Source of the DNA: Verrucomicrobiota bacterium
GTDB lineage: Bacteria; Verrucomicrobiota; Verrucomicrobiia; Opitutales; UBA2995
NCBI GenBank assembly: GCA_027297085.1
Contig: JAPUIL010000361.1
Location: 1 to 12,119 of the forward strand
Reading direction: 5' to 3'
Length of the DNA stretch: 12,119 bases
This document shows, piece by piece, positions 1 to 7,276 of the stretch. Numbering within the stretch: position 1 is the stretch's first letter; each line of letters opens with the position of its first letter. The translations under genes were made by a program, and so were the position numbers. Below the pieces are notes generated by a model. The model saw only the letters and a list, made by a program, of their open reading frames with translations. It did not search any database and had not been told where the DNA came from.

Positions 1-475
1 AGGGGAACCCGGCGACGCTGCATACACCAAGGTCGCAGTTGGCGGATGGCTGCACTCGACCGAGGCCGAGGATGTCTTCGGCGAACCGATCGACTCGAAC
101 GCCGGCGTATACCTGATAGGTGAACGAAATCTGTCAGAGCGCACTGCGATTTTTGGTCAACTGGGCATAACCGACGAGCGCCGCAACCCCATTGCATGGT
201 ATGTTGGCACAGGCGTAACCTGGACCGCACTCGTTCCGGGAAGACCCGATGACGTTATCGGCCTCGCTGTCGGCGTAGCCGTCAACAGTGACGACTACCT
301 CAAGGCCAATCCTGGCCTGAATCGTACCGAAACGGCAATTGAGTTTACCTGGTCCGCCGAAATCACGGAGAACCTATCTGTTCAGCCGAACATTCAATAC
401 ATCCTCAACCCTGGACAAGAGCCGGGACTGAGCGATGCGCTGATTGCGGGTGTCCGAACGGTACTCTCATTCTGA
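1..475 (+). CDS. OprB-family carbohydrate-selective porin, C-terminal part (5'-truncated by window edge)
   Basis: The frame beginning at base 2 is open for 157 codons and stops at TGA 473-475. It enters from outside the window, so no start is visible. The translation has alternating polar/hydrophobic strands typical of an outer-membrane beta-barrel (for example VAVGGWLHSTEAE, AGVYLIGERNL, IAWYVGTGVTWTALVPGR) and ends in VRTVLSF. A terminal aromatic residue is the usual outer-membrane insertion signal. The pattern 'GVYLIGER... FGQLGI... VGTGVTWTALVPGRPDDVIGLAVG... ETAIEFTWSAEITENLSVQPNIQYILNPG' matches the C-terminal half of the OprB/carbohydrate-selective porin family as I know it. The role would be diffusion of sugars across the outer membrane. 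Its 3' end faces a decayed minus-strand gene, so it is probably the last gene of an upstream unit. Identification is by recognition, not search. Confidence 0.85.
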   Translation, partial: GEPGDAAYTKVAVGGWLHSTEAEDVFGEPIDSNAGVYLIGERNLSERTAIFGQLGITDERRNPIAWYVGTGVTWTALVPGRPDDVIGLAVGVAVNSDDYLKANPGLNRTETAIEFTWSAEITENLSVQPNIQYILNPGQEPGLSDALIAGVRTVLSF

Positions 476-489
476 GTTCGTCGGCGACA

Positions 490-1114
490 TCCCCTTCGTC
501 GACACCTCCAGCCACAGAATGGGCGGTATGGAGGGGTTCATCATACTGTATTGTCGCTGAAGTACAACATGAGCAATCGAGCCGTTCGACCGTTTCCATT
601 CATAAAAGGATGAATCGTTACCAGTCGGTGGTGTGCCTCCGCAGCGAGCGCTACAGAACGCAGCTTGGGCTTGCCCTCCAATCATTGATAAAACGCATCC
701 ACTAGATCGGGCACTTTGATCGAGTGTGGAAAAACGACTCTCGAACCGGAGGCTCGAACACTGACGCTTTTGGAAGCGCCCAGCCTGGCATTCATCGAAT
801 CCCTTTAAGACAAGTTCTTGAATCCGAAGAACATCACTAAACGTTATTTCCTGAGGCCTCCTGCGAGATTGATCCCTACCCCATCCAACGCCGCCGCGTG
901 GTGAGTGGCTTCAAGATGTTCGACAAGGGATTTTCCTCCAATAGTCAGACCTTTTTCCACGACCTGGGCTGTCTCACGTCGAGTGAGTGTGTTGCCCTCT
1001 ATCGCATTGCTAGAGCAGGCAATTCGACCCGAAACCAGTCATCCAGATTTTTACGAGTTCAGCCGGAAAGGGTCGAAACGCAAAAAGCTCCTCTTTCTTT
1101 CGCGATAATACCAT
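490..1114 (-). pseudogene. Decayed Fic-domain (Fic/DOC) protein gene
   Basis: Read on the minus strand, fragments of one Fic protein appear in order but in different frames. From ATG 1114-1112 comes MVLSRKKEELFAFRPFPAEL, then NLDDWFRVEL after a shift near 1047-1051 (an A/T run). The Fic N-terminal inhibition-type motif NAIEGNTLT follows at 1008-982, continuing as RRETAQVVEKGLTIGGKSL. Next come FSDVLRIQELVLKGFDE (near 845-795), ASGSRVVFPHSIKVPDL, and the catalytic motif HPFMNGNGR at 612-586. An in-frame TGA sits at 684-682, where the family usually has Trp (context FYQ-stop-LEGKPKL), and another at 543-541 after a frameshift. At least four shifts and one nonsense codon make it non-functional. 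An intact family member would AMPylate or otherwise nucleotidylate a target protein. The C-terminal part, often a winged helix, is not recognisable before the porin stop. Confidence 0.85.
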
Positions 1115-1141
1115 TTTATCATTGTAAATCTAAAGTGGTAT
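1108..1141. repeat. Inverted repeat over the old start of the Fic pseudogene
   Basis: ATACCATTTTA at 1108-1118 and TAAAGTGGTAT at 1131-1141 are inverted copies with one mismatch in 11 positions and a 12-base gap. The left arm covers the apparent ATG of the decayed Fic gene (1114-1112). It could be an operator or a remnant of autoregulation. No function is demonstrated. Confidence 0.35.
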
Positions 1142-1159
1142 AAGTCGTCATTTTTCATC

Positions 1160-1196
1160 ACATAAACCATGAACCATAACGTTATGGTTTTTATGT
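1160..1196. promoter_or_regulatory. Nested palindromes downstream of cstA (terminator or operator)
   Basis: AACCATAACGTTATGGTT at 1172-1189 is a perfect 18-bp palindrome. An outer pair, ACATAAACCAT (1160-1170) and ATGGTTTTTATGT (1184-1196), competes with it. The sequence lies 71-107 bases past the stop of the minus-strand cstA and just upstream of the Fic pseudogene. As a plus-strand RNA the inner hairpin is followed by TTTTTAT, and a further T run begins at 1200, but no plus-strand gene ends here except the distant porin. Terminator, protein-binding site and bidirectional terminator are all possible. Confidence 0.4.
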
Positions 1197-1266
1197 TAAT
1201 TTTTTGAGTCTCCAGTCGGCAAAACAAAGTAGGGCCTCACAGCGGGTCTTCCGAAGCGTTTTCTCC

Positions 1267-2997
1267 TTAATCTGGTTTCTGTTCAGCCTTTAAAAGCAAA
1301 CTCACTGCTTCGACCAAAATCCAGATGGCAAAACCTAGAATAATGGCTCCCAGGAAAAACAGCAGAAGTTTGGCATCGCTCTGGCCCAGCCCCGACCATT
1401 CGAAAACCACCTGCTTGATCATCGCCCACAGTGCCATACACAGCAGAAAACCCATCGGAACCATTGTATAGATCAGTGGGCGGCCCTGGCGTTTCAGCCA
1501 GATGGTTATCAAAAGCAAACTGATACCGGCCAATAGCTGGTTAGAAGTCCCAAAGAGTGGCCACAGTACGTAGCCGCCCGAGCCCAATCCTTTGGGGCCT
1601 TCCGGCAGCAGCACCAAAGCTGCACTAGACAGCACGGCTAAAGAGGTTGCCACATGGAGGCGGGTAAGCGGCCGAACCTTGTAGACCACCCCCAGTTCGC
1701 CAATGATGTAGCGCATCAGCCTTACCGAAGTGTCCAGAGTGGTGGCGGCAAAACTGACCACGATCACGGCAATGATGGTCCGGGCCACCTCCGCCGGAAT
1801 CCACAAGCCCGTAGCGAGCTGACCGGCTCCCTGAATAAAGGCATTCAACCCACCAGCCCCTGCCGCTGCGAACGATGAATAGGTTTCCCGAAAGTCCTGG
1901 CTGCTGGAATAAAAGGTAGCAACTGCCAGTATGGTGATTACGGCCAGGGCTCCTTCGCCCACCGCCCCCAGATAACCCACAAAGCGCGCATCCGGCTCCT
2001 TGTTGATCTGCTTGGAAGTGGTCCCCGAAGAGACCAGCCCATGGAAACCTGATACCGCTCCGCAGGCAATGGTGACAAATAGCAACGGAAACCAGGAAAC
2101 GTCGTTGGCTTCCGAGTTGCTCATAGGAGCAGTTACCTCAGGAGCCATAACCAGGAGTCCCAAATAGAGGATGCCCAGCCCCAGCACCAGTTGCTGGGCG
2201 TTGATGAAATCCCGCGGCTGAAGCAGCTTCCAGACAGGCAGCACCGAAGCAATGTAAACGTAGACCATCAGCACGATGATCCAGATTAGGAAAGCCATCG
2301 AGGTAGTGCTCAGCCCGAACAGCACCGTATTTTGTTCCCCCCCAAAATAACGGACCAGATCAATTTGCAGGGCGGGCACATAGCTGGAAATCACTGCCGT
2401 CCCGTACATGACCAACAATACAGCCACGGTGGGGAACAGCATATTCCCTTTTTTCTTGTAGGTGTAATAGCCGATCCACAGCGCGAGCGGAATCTGGATA
2501 AAGATCGAGAGTACACTGGCCGGAAACGAGATAAACAGATTGGAAATCACCCAGGCAAATACGGCATTCACCATCAGGACCAGAATCAGAATGATAAACA
2601 AAAACAGAATTCTGGCCCGCTTCCCAATCAACTGGTCCGCCAGAGTACCGATCGAGCGACCCTCATGGCGGATTGACAGGACCATCGTCCCAAAGTCATG
2701 CACACCAGCCGCGAAGACCGTCCCAAATGCCACCCACACAATGGCCGGGAGCCAGCCCCAGTAAATAGCAATGGCCGGACCTACAATCGGTGCGGCGCCG
2801 GCCACCGATGTAAAATGATGGCCCAGTACAATCCATTTATTGGTCGGCACAAAATCGTGACCGTCTTCAAACTGATGTGCGGGGGTTTTAAAATTCGGAT
2901 CTAGCCGATAGATCTTCTCCGCGATAAACTTCGAGTAGAACCGGTAGCCAAGGAAGAAGATAAATAACGCCGCTGTCGCGAGCCAGATGCTGTTCAT
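1267..2997 (-). CDS. cstA: Carbon starvation protein CstA (pyruvate/peptide transporter family)
   Basis: The gene encodes a 576-residue, strongly hydrophobic inner-membrane protein with well over ten predicted membrane segments. Family hallmarks are HHFTSVAGAAPIVGPA at residues 60-75, followed by WGWLPAIVWVAFGTVFA, the motif VHDFGTM, and SGFHGLVSSGTTSKQ in the middle of the protein. Characterised CstA/BtsT members take up pyruvate, and CstA has also been tied to peptide uptake during carbon starvation. It is shorter than the ~700-residue E. coli CstA and belongs with the compact versions found in many phyla. The start at 2997 precedes a hydrophobic first helix (MNSIWLATAALFIFFLGY). No Shine-Dalgarno sequence is seen upstream. 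It lies on the same strand as the AraC-family gene but more than 260 bases beyond it, so co-transcription is uncertain. Whether the substrate is pyruvate or peptides cannot be told from sequence. Confidence 0.93.
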   Translation of the reverse strand: MNSIWLATAALFIFFLGYRFYSKFIAEKIYRLDPNFKTPAHQFEDGHDFVPTNKWIVLGHHFTSVAGAAPIVGPAIAIYWGWLPAIVWVAFGTVFAAGVHDFGTMVLSIRHEGRSIGTLADQLIGKRARILFLFIILILVLMVNAVFAWVISNLFISFPASVLSIFIQIPLALWIGYYTYKKKGNMLFPTVAVLLVMYGTAVISSYVPALQIDLVRYFGGEQNTVLFGLSTTSMAFLIWIIVLMVYVYIASVLPVWKLLQPRDFINAQQLVLGLGILYLGLLVMAPEVTAPMSNSEANDVSWFPLLFVTIACGAVSGFHGLVSSGTTSKQINKEPDARFVGYLGAVGEGALAVITILAVATFYSSSQDFRETYSSFAAAGAGGLNAFIQGAGQLATGLWIPAEVARTIIAVIVVSFAATTLDTSVRLMRYIIGELGVVYKVRPLTRLHVATSLAVLSSAALVLLPEGPKGLGSGGYVLWPLFGTSNQLLAGISLLLITIWLKRQGRPLIYTMVPMGFLLCMALWAMIKQVVFEWSGLGQSDAKLLLFFLGAIILGFAIWILVEAVSLLLKAEQKPD

Positions 2998-3075
2998 ATT
3001 TTATATCACTGTATTTTGAATGGTTAAATATCTGCGTAAAATCCCGGTGACTATTTCGGGGGCTGGACGACTGCG

Positions 3076-3240
3076 CTATATTGTTTCGACATTGTGCTTG
3101 GGCAGATACTTTTTTAGGCGGACGATCACTTCTGTCAACTCCGGTTTCCAGTCCATCAGGCTTTCGATATTCTGCGGAGCGATTTTAAAATTGTGAAAAG
3201 GAGCGGCAAAGCTGGAAGCTTTTGCCCTACCCAAATACCT
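3076..3240 (-). pseudogene. Possible C-terminal relic of a secreted enzyme, perhaps a sulfatase
   Basis: Between the AraC-family gene and cstA, a minus-strand frame is open from just after a TGA at 3243-3241 to a TAG at 3078-3076, with no upstream start. It reads ...FAAPFHNFKIAPQNIESL and then MDWKPELTEVIVRLKKYLPK, ending HNVETI. The ending 'P-E-x-x-E-x-I-x-x-L-K-K-Y-L-P-K-H-N' resembles the last residues of iduronate-sulfatase-like enzymes of Verrucomicrobiota and Planctomycetota, which commonly end in a helix followed by LPK-x-N-A. I see no active-site region, so at best this is the tail of a deleted gene. It may also be chance. The rest of 2998-3262 shows nothing recognisable. Confidence 0.3.
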
Positions 3241-3262
3241 TCACAAAGAAGAGTCTTCGCCT

Positions 3263-4135
3263 TTACCGGAACTTCGATGGACTCCAACCCACCCAACGCT
3301 TGAAGAGTGTGGAGAAGGTAAACGGGTTTTCGTAACCAACTGCCCGGGCAATGGTTTCGATCTTGTCGTTGGTGGTACTCAATAAGGTTTTGGACCGTTG
3401 CATTCTTAAAAAAGTTAGATGTTGCATGGGACTTCTTCCGTAGTGCCGACGACAAAGCCGGCGCAGGTGTTCTTCACTTACGTGGGCAAGATCCGCTAAT
3501 TCTGCCAAAGTCCACTTCCTGGCTAAGCGAGGCTCAACCTGATGCCAGAGTTTCCAGAGCCGATCGTCGTAGTCATGGGGTTGAGCAAACCTAAGCACAT
3601 ACTGGTGAATCAGGTCGATCCAGTGATTCAAGGCGCCGGGGTTGTTGGCCCCGCTACATTCCGCATGCAGCCCCTTAATGGCTGCCAACATCGGCGCATA
3701 ATCATAAGGTCCGAGTACAGGAGAGTTTTCGGAAACAATCGGCTTGGTTTCACGAGACTCCAGATAACGTACCCAACAAAAATCCCAAGGCGTGCCTTCA
3801 ATACATTTAAAGGTGTTTAAAACAAAGGGCGGCAACAGACAGGCTTCACCGGCACGAAGCAGTTTCCAGTTACCATCGACCAACACTTTCCCCTCCCCTT
3901 CCAGGCAAGCCATCATATAGGAACCCGACTGGTAAGTTCGCATGAGTTCAAAGGGATACCGCGCCCAAAGAATTCCGGCATGAGCAATATGGTGCTGAGA
4001 AAACAGGGGGCAAATAGGACTGTCACTTAGCCACTCACGTGGATCCGAATCGTCCGAACGAACTACCAGATACTGGGAGGCACCCAAGTTTTGAATATCT
4101 CCAGATGAAGCTGAATTCTGAGAACCGGCTGCCAT
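3263..4135 (-). CDS. AraC/XylS-family transcriptional regulator
   Basis: The protein has 290 residues. Its N-terminal half is a cupin-like sensing domain (about residues 45-125, including GEGKVLVDGNWKLLRAGEA and LLPP). The C-terminal DNA-binding domain has two helix-turn-helix units: the first at about 208-230 (WTLAELADLAHVSEEHLRRL), the second at about 257-282. The family signature GYENPFTFSTLFKRWVGWSP runs to the C-terminus. Such regulators usually bind a sugar or related ligand and activate nearby catabolic genes. It is divergent from the sulfatase-led plus-strand cluster, which makes that cluster the likely target, although a repeat element now sits between them. It could also regulate cstA, which follows on the same strand. 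ATG 4135 opens a short polar leader. No Shine-Dalgarno sequence is visible before it, and a slightly later start cannot be excluded. Confidence 0.92.
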   Translation of the reverse strand: MAAGSQNSASSGDIQNLGASQYLVVRSDDSDPREWLSDSPICPLFSQHHIAHAGILWARYPFELMRTYQSGSYMMACLEGEGKVLVDGNWKLLRAGEACLLPPFVLNTFKCIEGTPWDFCWVRYLESRETKPIVSENSPVLGPYDYAPMLAAIKGLHAECSGANNPGALNHWIDLIHQYVLRFAQPHDYDDRLWKLWHQVEPRLARKWTLAELADLAHVSEEHLRRLCRRHYGRSPMQHLTFLRMQRSKTLLSTTNDKIETIARAVGYENPFTFSTLFKRWVGWSPSKFR

Positions 4136-4216
4136 GGTTTATAGAATCAAAATTGTAGGGTAATCGATAGTAATTTATATAAACAAAGCGTTAGGAAGGT
4201 AAAACGCCAACCTTCA

Positions 4217-4483
4217 TGTGGATATCCGATAGTATCATGTTTGGCGAATGAGATTGCTCAAGTGTTTCAAAAAACTTAGATGTGATGAAGAGCAAGACGC
4301 AGTTTGCAAGCAAGTGAGGGAGCGTAGTTTCCTACGTGACCAAGCGGGTTGCGGGCTGGAACACAGCTCTTCGCGCATGTCGGTTTTAGCCTTCGAGAGG
4401 GCAATTTTGTATCGCCAAGCTTGCCCGGTGTAGATTCTTTCGCAGCCTGAGTGAGATTTTAAAAGCCAATACTAATATCCATA
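4217..4483 (+). repeat. MITE-like interspersed repeat, copy R1
   Basis: This 267-bp non-coding segment begins TGTGGATATCCGATAG and ends, read from the other strand, TATGGATATTAG, which form imperfect terminal inverted repeats. Its core 4284-4396 matches the reverse complement of 7337-7449 at 100 of 113 positions without gaps. The core contains a small hairpin, CGTAG-TTTC-CTACG (4323-4336), whose stem is conserved in the other copy while the loop changes. No transposase is present, and short open frames inside differ between copies. It occupies most of the spacer between the AraC-family regulator and the sulfatase. No clear target-site duplication is seen. I do not recognise a named family. 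Confidence 0.75.
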
Positions 4484-4619
4484 ACACACTGGTTTTAAAT
4501 GAGATAGAATCTGCACTTTCGAAGGCTTTTGAAACGTTTGGGATTGCTCGGCCACTGGTGAAGGACTACAAAACAGATCCTCCACCACAACCTCGTTATA
4601 TGAACCCAGGATTGAAAAG

Positions 4620-6014
4620 ATGAGATTTTTTGCCGCTACTTTACTGGTCGTTTCGACCTTGGTCATTGGATGCAGCCCCGATAAGACGCAACAGCTACCC
4701 AACTTCGTCATCATCATGACCGACGATCAGGGTTATGCCGACCTCAGCTGTTTTGGCGGCCAACACGTCTACACACCCAATATCGATCGTATGGCTGCGG
4801 AGGGCATGAAGCTTACCAGCTTCTATGTTGCCGCCCCCCTGTGCACACCTTCCCGCGCGGCTCTGATGACCGGGAGTTATCCCAAACGAGTCGATATGGC
4901 TTATGGTACCAATTTCGTGGTACTGCTCGCCGGGGACGGCAAAGGGCTCAACCCGGAAGAGGTGACCATGGCTGAAGTGCTAAAATCGGCCGGCTACAAA
5001 ACAGGGATATTCGGCAAGTGGCACCTCGGCGATCAACCAGCCTTCCTTCCGACCCGGCAGGGCTTCGACGAATTTTTTGGCATTCCCTACAGTCACGACA
5101 TTCATCCCTATCACCCCCGGCAAGATCACTTCAACTTTCCCTCTCTGCCGTTGCTGGATGGCGAGGAAGTCATTGAGATGGATCCCGATGCTGACTACCT
5201 GACCAGACGTGTAACAGAACGCGCGGTTAAGTTTATCGAAAAAAACAAGGCGCATCCGTTTTTCCTCTATATACCTGAGCCGATACCCCACAAGCCACTT
5301 CATGTTTCACCACCCTTTATGGAGAGCGTGTCTGACGCGATTCGCGACAAACTCAAAGAAGAGAACAACTCCATTGATTATGAGACGCGCGACAAACTTT
5401 TCCGGCAGGCGATCGACGAAATCGACTGGTCGGTAGGACAAATTCTCGACAGCTTGAAAAAGCATGGACTCGATGAAAAAACCCTGGTGATTTTCACCTC
5501 TGACAATGGTCCGGCCGTAGGGAGAGCCGATCCGTTAAGAGGCCGGAAAGGCAGTACTTTTGAGGGAGGAATGCGCGAACCGACCGTGATTCGCTGGCCA
5601 GGTAAAATTCCATCAGGTGCAGTGAACGATGAACTTATGACGGCCATGGATTTGTTGCCGACCTTCGCCAAACTAGCCGGCGCTGAGATTCCGTCAGACC
5701 GAGTCCTCGACGGCAAAGACATCTGGCCGGTGTTAACAGGTAAGAGTAAAAGCCCGCACGAAGTGTTCTTTTATCACAAAGCAAACGAATTGGCTGCGGT
5801 GCGATCCGGTAAATGGAAGCTGCACGTGAAGGACGGAAGCCCCGAAGCACTCTACGACTTGGAGACCGATATCAGCGAGTCGCAGAATAGGCTCGAGAAT
5901 CATGAATCTGTGACCAAGCGCCTTCTCGTGTATATTGAGACTTTCCAACAAGATCTGGCTCAAAACAGCCGACCAGCAGGTTTTGTAGACAACCCGAAAC
6001 CGCTTTCAAAATAA
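4620..6014 (+). CDS. Secreted lipoprotein sulfatase, formylglycine-dependent (S1 family)
   Basis: The protein has 464 residues. The N-terminus MRFFAATLLVVSTLVIGC carries a lipobox with lipidated Cys18, so it is exported and membrane-anchored. Sulfatase hallmarks are the metal-binding start NFVIIMTDDQGYADLSC (Asp35, Asp36), and the signature CTPSRAALMTG in which Cys75 would be converted to formylglycine. Further ones are GKWHLG (132-137), PHKPLH around His224, TSDNGPA (Asp295, Asn296), and RGRKGSTFEGGMREP with Lys310. All catalytic landmarks are present, so it should be active if a formylglycine-generating enzyme exists elsewhere in the genome. It would remove sulfate esters from a carbohydrate. 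AGGA eight bases before ATG is the best ribosome-binding site in the window. It is the first gene of the plus-strand cluster, divergent from the AraC-family regulator. The precise sugar specificity cannot be read from the sequence. Confidence 0.95.
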   Translation: MRFFAATLLVVSTLVIGCSPDKTQQLPNFVIIMTDDQGYADLSCFGGQHVYTPNIDRMAAEGMKLTSFYVAAPLCTPSRAALMTGSYPKRVDMAYGTNFVVLLAGDGKGLNPEEVTMAEVLKSAGYKTGIFGKWHLGDQPAFLPTRQGFDEFFGIPYSHDIHPYHPRQDHFNFPSLPLLDGEEVIEMDPDADYLTRRVTERAVKFIEKNKAHPFFLYIPEPIPHKPLHVSPPFMESVSDAIRDKLKEENNSIDYETRDKLFRQAIDEIDWSVGQILDSLKKHGLDEKTLVIFTSDNGPAVGRADPLRGRKGSTFEGGMREPTVIRWPGKIPSGAVNDELMTAMDLLPTFAKLAGAEIPSDRVLDGKDIWPVLTGKSKSPHEVFFYHKANELAAVRSGKWKLHVKDGSPEALYDLETDISESQNRLENHESVTKRLLVYIETFQQDLAQNSRPAGFVDNPKPLSK

Positions 6015-6135
6015 TGCGAGGAATCACTTCAACATGGACCTTGGCAAAGCTGACACTTTGCAAGTTTTATTTCACTTATTTGCTTTCATATGTAGGAGTT
6101 TTATGCTGCGGCGAAATTGAATTATTGAGAAAAAA

Positions 6136-6250
6136 GCCAGTCAGGAGACTGGCGATCCCGGGAACGCCAATCTCCCGATTGGCATTTGCGATTCCATTTG
6201 GCGACGGAAGGCGTTTGGAATCAATAACCGGCCCCGACGAAACATCGGGG
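6136..6250 (+). ncRNA. Candidate structured leader: four consecutive hairpins
   Basis: The spacer after the sulfatase folds into four adjacent hairpins: H1 GCCAGTC-AGGA-GACTGGC (6136-6153), H2 GCCAATC-TCCC-GATTGGC (6166-6183), H3 with GATTCCA/TGGAATC arms (6190-6196 and 6216-6222), and H4 CCCCGA-CGAAACA-TCGGGG (6232-6250). The H1 and H2 stems differ at one position by a matched G-C to A-T change. GGAGA in H1 is complementary to TCTCC in H2, which would allow an alternative fold or loop contact. H4 is not followed by a T run, so it is not a standard terminator. It lies about 100 bases upstream of the TIM-barrel gene. A cis-acting RNA leader or palindromic repeats are both possible. I recognise no known class. 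Confidence 0.4.
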
Positions 6251-6279
6251 AATAACAAGTTGAATTCAGCGCCTTTCAT

Positions 6280-6320
6280 TGTGGATATTCGATAGGTTCA
6301 TGTTGAGCAAATGGAGTTGC
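6280..6320 (+). repeat. Solitary terminus of the MITE-like repeat
   Basis: This 41-base stretch matches the left end of copy R1 (4217-4257) in the same orientation at 32 of 41 positions without gaps, including TGTGGATAT at its start, CGATAG and TCATGTT. The repeat core does not follow. It ends 33 bases before the TIM-barrel gene start, so it may now carry part of that gene's promoter or leader. Confidence 0.5.
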
Positions 6321-6353
6321 CGAATCCGTTGAAGCCCACTAAATACCTGCAGC

Positions 6354-7223
6354 ATGCCAAATCAATGGACAGGTAAAGGAAACCCCTACACAAGAGACGA
6401 AGTGCTGGAACGCCTTCACAATACCCTGAGCAAGGGCGAGCCCATTATTGCTGCCGGTGCAGGTACCGGTATCAGCGCAAAATTTATCGAGAAAGGGGGC
6501 GCCGATCTCATTATTATATACAACTCCGGCCGTTTTCGCATGGCGGGTCACGGATCGACCGCCGGCTTGATGTCCTATGGCGACGCCAATGCCATAGCCA
6601 TGGAAATCGGAGAATTTGAAGTGCTTCCCGTGGTGGAAGAAGTTCCTGTGATCTGCGGCGTTCACGCTACTGACCCACGCCGCCGCATGTGGCACTGGCT
6701 TATCCAAGTCCAGAATATGGGCTTTAGCGGTATCAACAATTTCCCTACGCACATGATTGTGGACGGCCAGTACCGCCAGACACTGGAGGAAACCGGAATG
6801 AGCGTGCAAAAGGAAATCGATACTGTGGCTCTGGCCCGCAAGATGGATATGTTCTCCATTGTCTATGTGGTCAAGCCCGAGGAAGCAAAAGCCATGGCCG
6901 AAGCCGGTGCGGATGTCATCATCGCTCATGTGGGTTGCACTGTGGGCGGTTCCATCGGCGTGGTGGATGCCGCTTGTTCACTGGACGATGCCGCCGCCCA
7001 AACCCAAGCCATCATTGATGCCGGAAATTCCGTGCGCGACGATATCATTTACCTCAGTCACGGTGGCCCCATTCTCACCCCGTCCGACGCCGCCTTTATC
7101 AATGAGCGCACCGACGCCGTTGGGTTTGTAGGTGCGTCAAGCCTGGAACGCATTGCGGTTGAGAAGGCTCTTGTAGATATCACCCGGGAATTCAAATGCA
7201 TTCCGGTAAAACGCAAACCCTAA
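6354..7223 (+). CDS. TIM-barrel PEP-hydrolase-family protein (Tm-1 C-terminal domain homologue)
   Basis: The 289-residue protein spans the whole PEP_hydrolase/TIM-barrel signal-transduction family (Pfam PF09370 as I know it). Recognisable segments are AAGAGTGISAKFIEKGGAD (33-51), YNSGRFRMAGHGS (56-68), YGDAN (75-79), GVHATDP (102-108), GFSGINNFPT (123-132), EAGADVIIAHVG (183-194) and a later LSHGGPI. It lacks a signal peptide, so it is cytoplasmic. The family is named for phosphoenolpyruvate hydrolase, but the substrate of most members is unproven. In the tomato virus-resistance protein Tm-1 this domain is fused behind a UPF0261 domain, and the gene for that domain is next here, in the order TIM-barrel then UPF0261. 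The start ATG 6354 has no Shine-Dalgarno sequence. It is separated from the sulfatase by a structured 339-base spacer, so it may have its own promoter. Confidence 0.9.
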   Translation: MPNQWTGKGNPYTRDEVLERLHNTLSKGEPIIAAGAGTGISAKFIEKGGADLIIIYNSGRFRMAGHGSTAGLMSYGDANAIAMEIGEFEVLPVVEEVPVICGVHATDPRRRMWHWLIQVQNMGFSGINNFPTHMIVDGQYRQTLEETGMSVQKEIDTVALARKMDMFSIVYVVKPEEAKAMAEAGADVIIAHVGCTVGGSIGVVDAACSLDDAAAQTQAIIDAGNSVRDDIIYLSHGGPILTPSDAAFINERTDAVGFVGASSLERIAVEKALVDITREFKCIPVKRKP

Positions 7224-7276
7224 TGTCTCAAACACCTTCGAAAGCGCAGGATTAATCTACTTCTAAATCAGTTTGC

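Noticed and set aside
898..1143. Plus-strand open frames opposite the Fic pseudogene
   Set aside because: The minus strand carries recognisable Fic motifs here. The plus-strand translations match nothing and end in the inverted repeat.
2332..2676. Plus-strand open frame opposite cstA
   Set aside because: It is an antisense shadow of conserved membrane segments. The composition is rich in Gln, His and Asn and no domain is recognisable.
4248..4433. Small open frame inside repeat copy R1
   Set aside because: It lies within the repeat, and the corresponding frame in copy R2 is interrupted by stops, so there is no sign of protein-level selection.
6232..6250. Hairpin H4 as a rho-independent terminator for the sulfatase
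   Set aside because: The stem is strong but is followed by AATAACAAG rather than a T run, and on the other strand there is no T run either.
6014..6295. Open frame of 93 codons starting on the sulfatase stop
   Set aside because: It runs through the hairpin array and the repeat terminus, has no recognisable domain and no ribosome-binding site. The palindromes explain the sequence better than coding does.
6339..6929. Long minus-strand open frame (196 codons) opposite the TIM-barrel gene
   Set aside because: It mirrors the codon structure of a clearly identified plus-strand gene, with no known motif and no room for its own signals.
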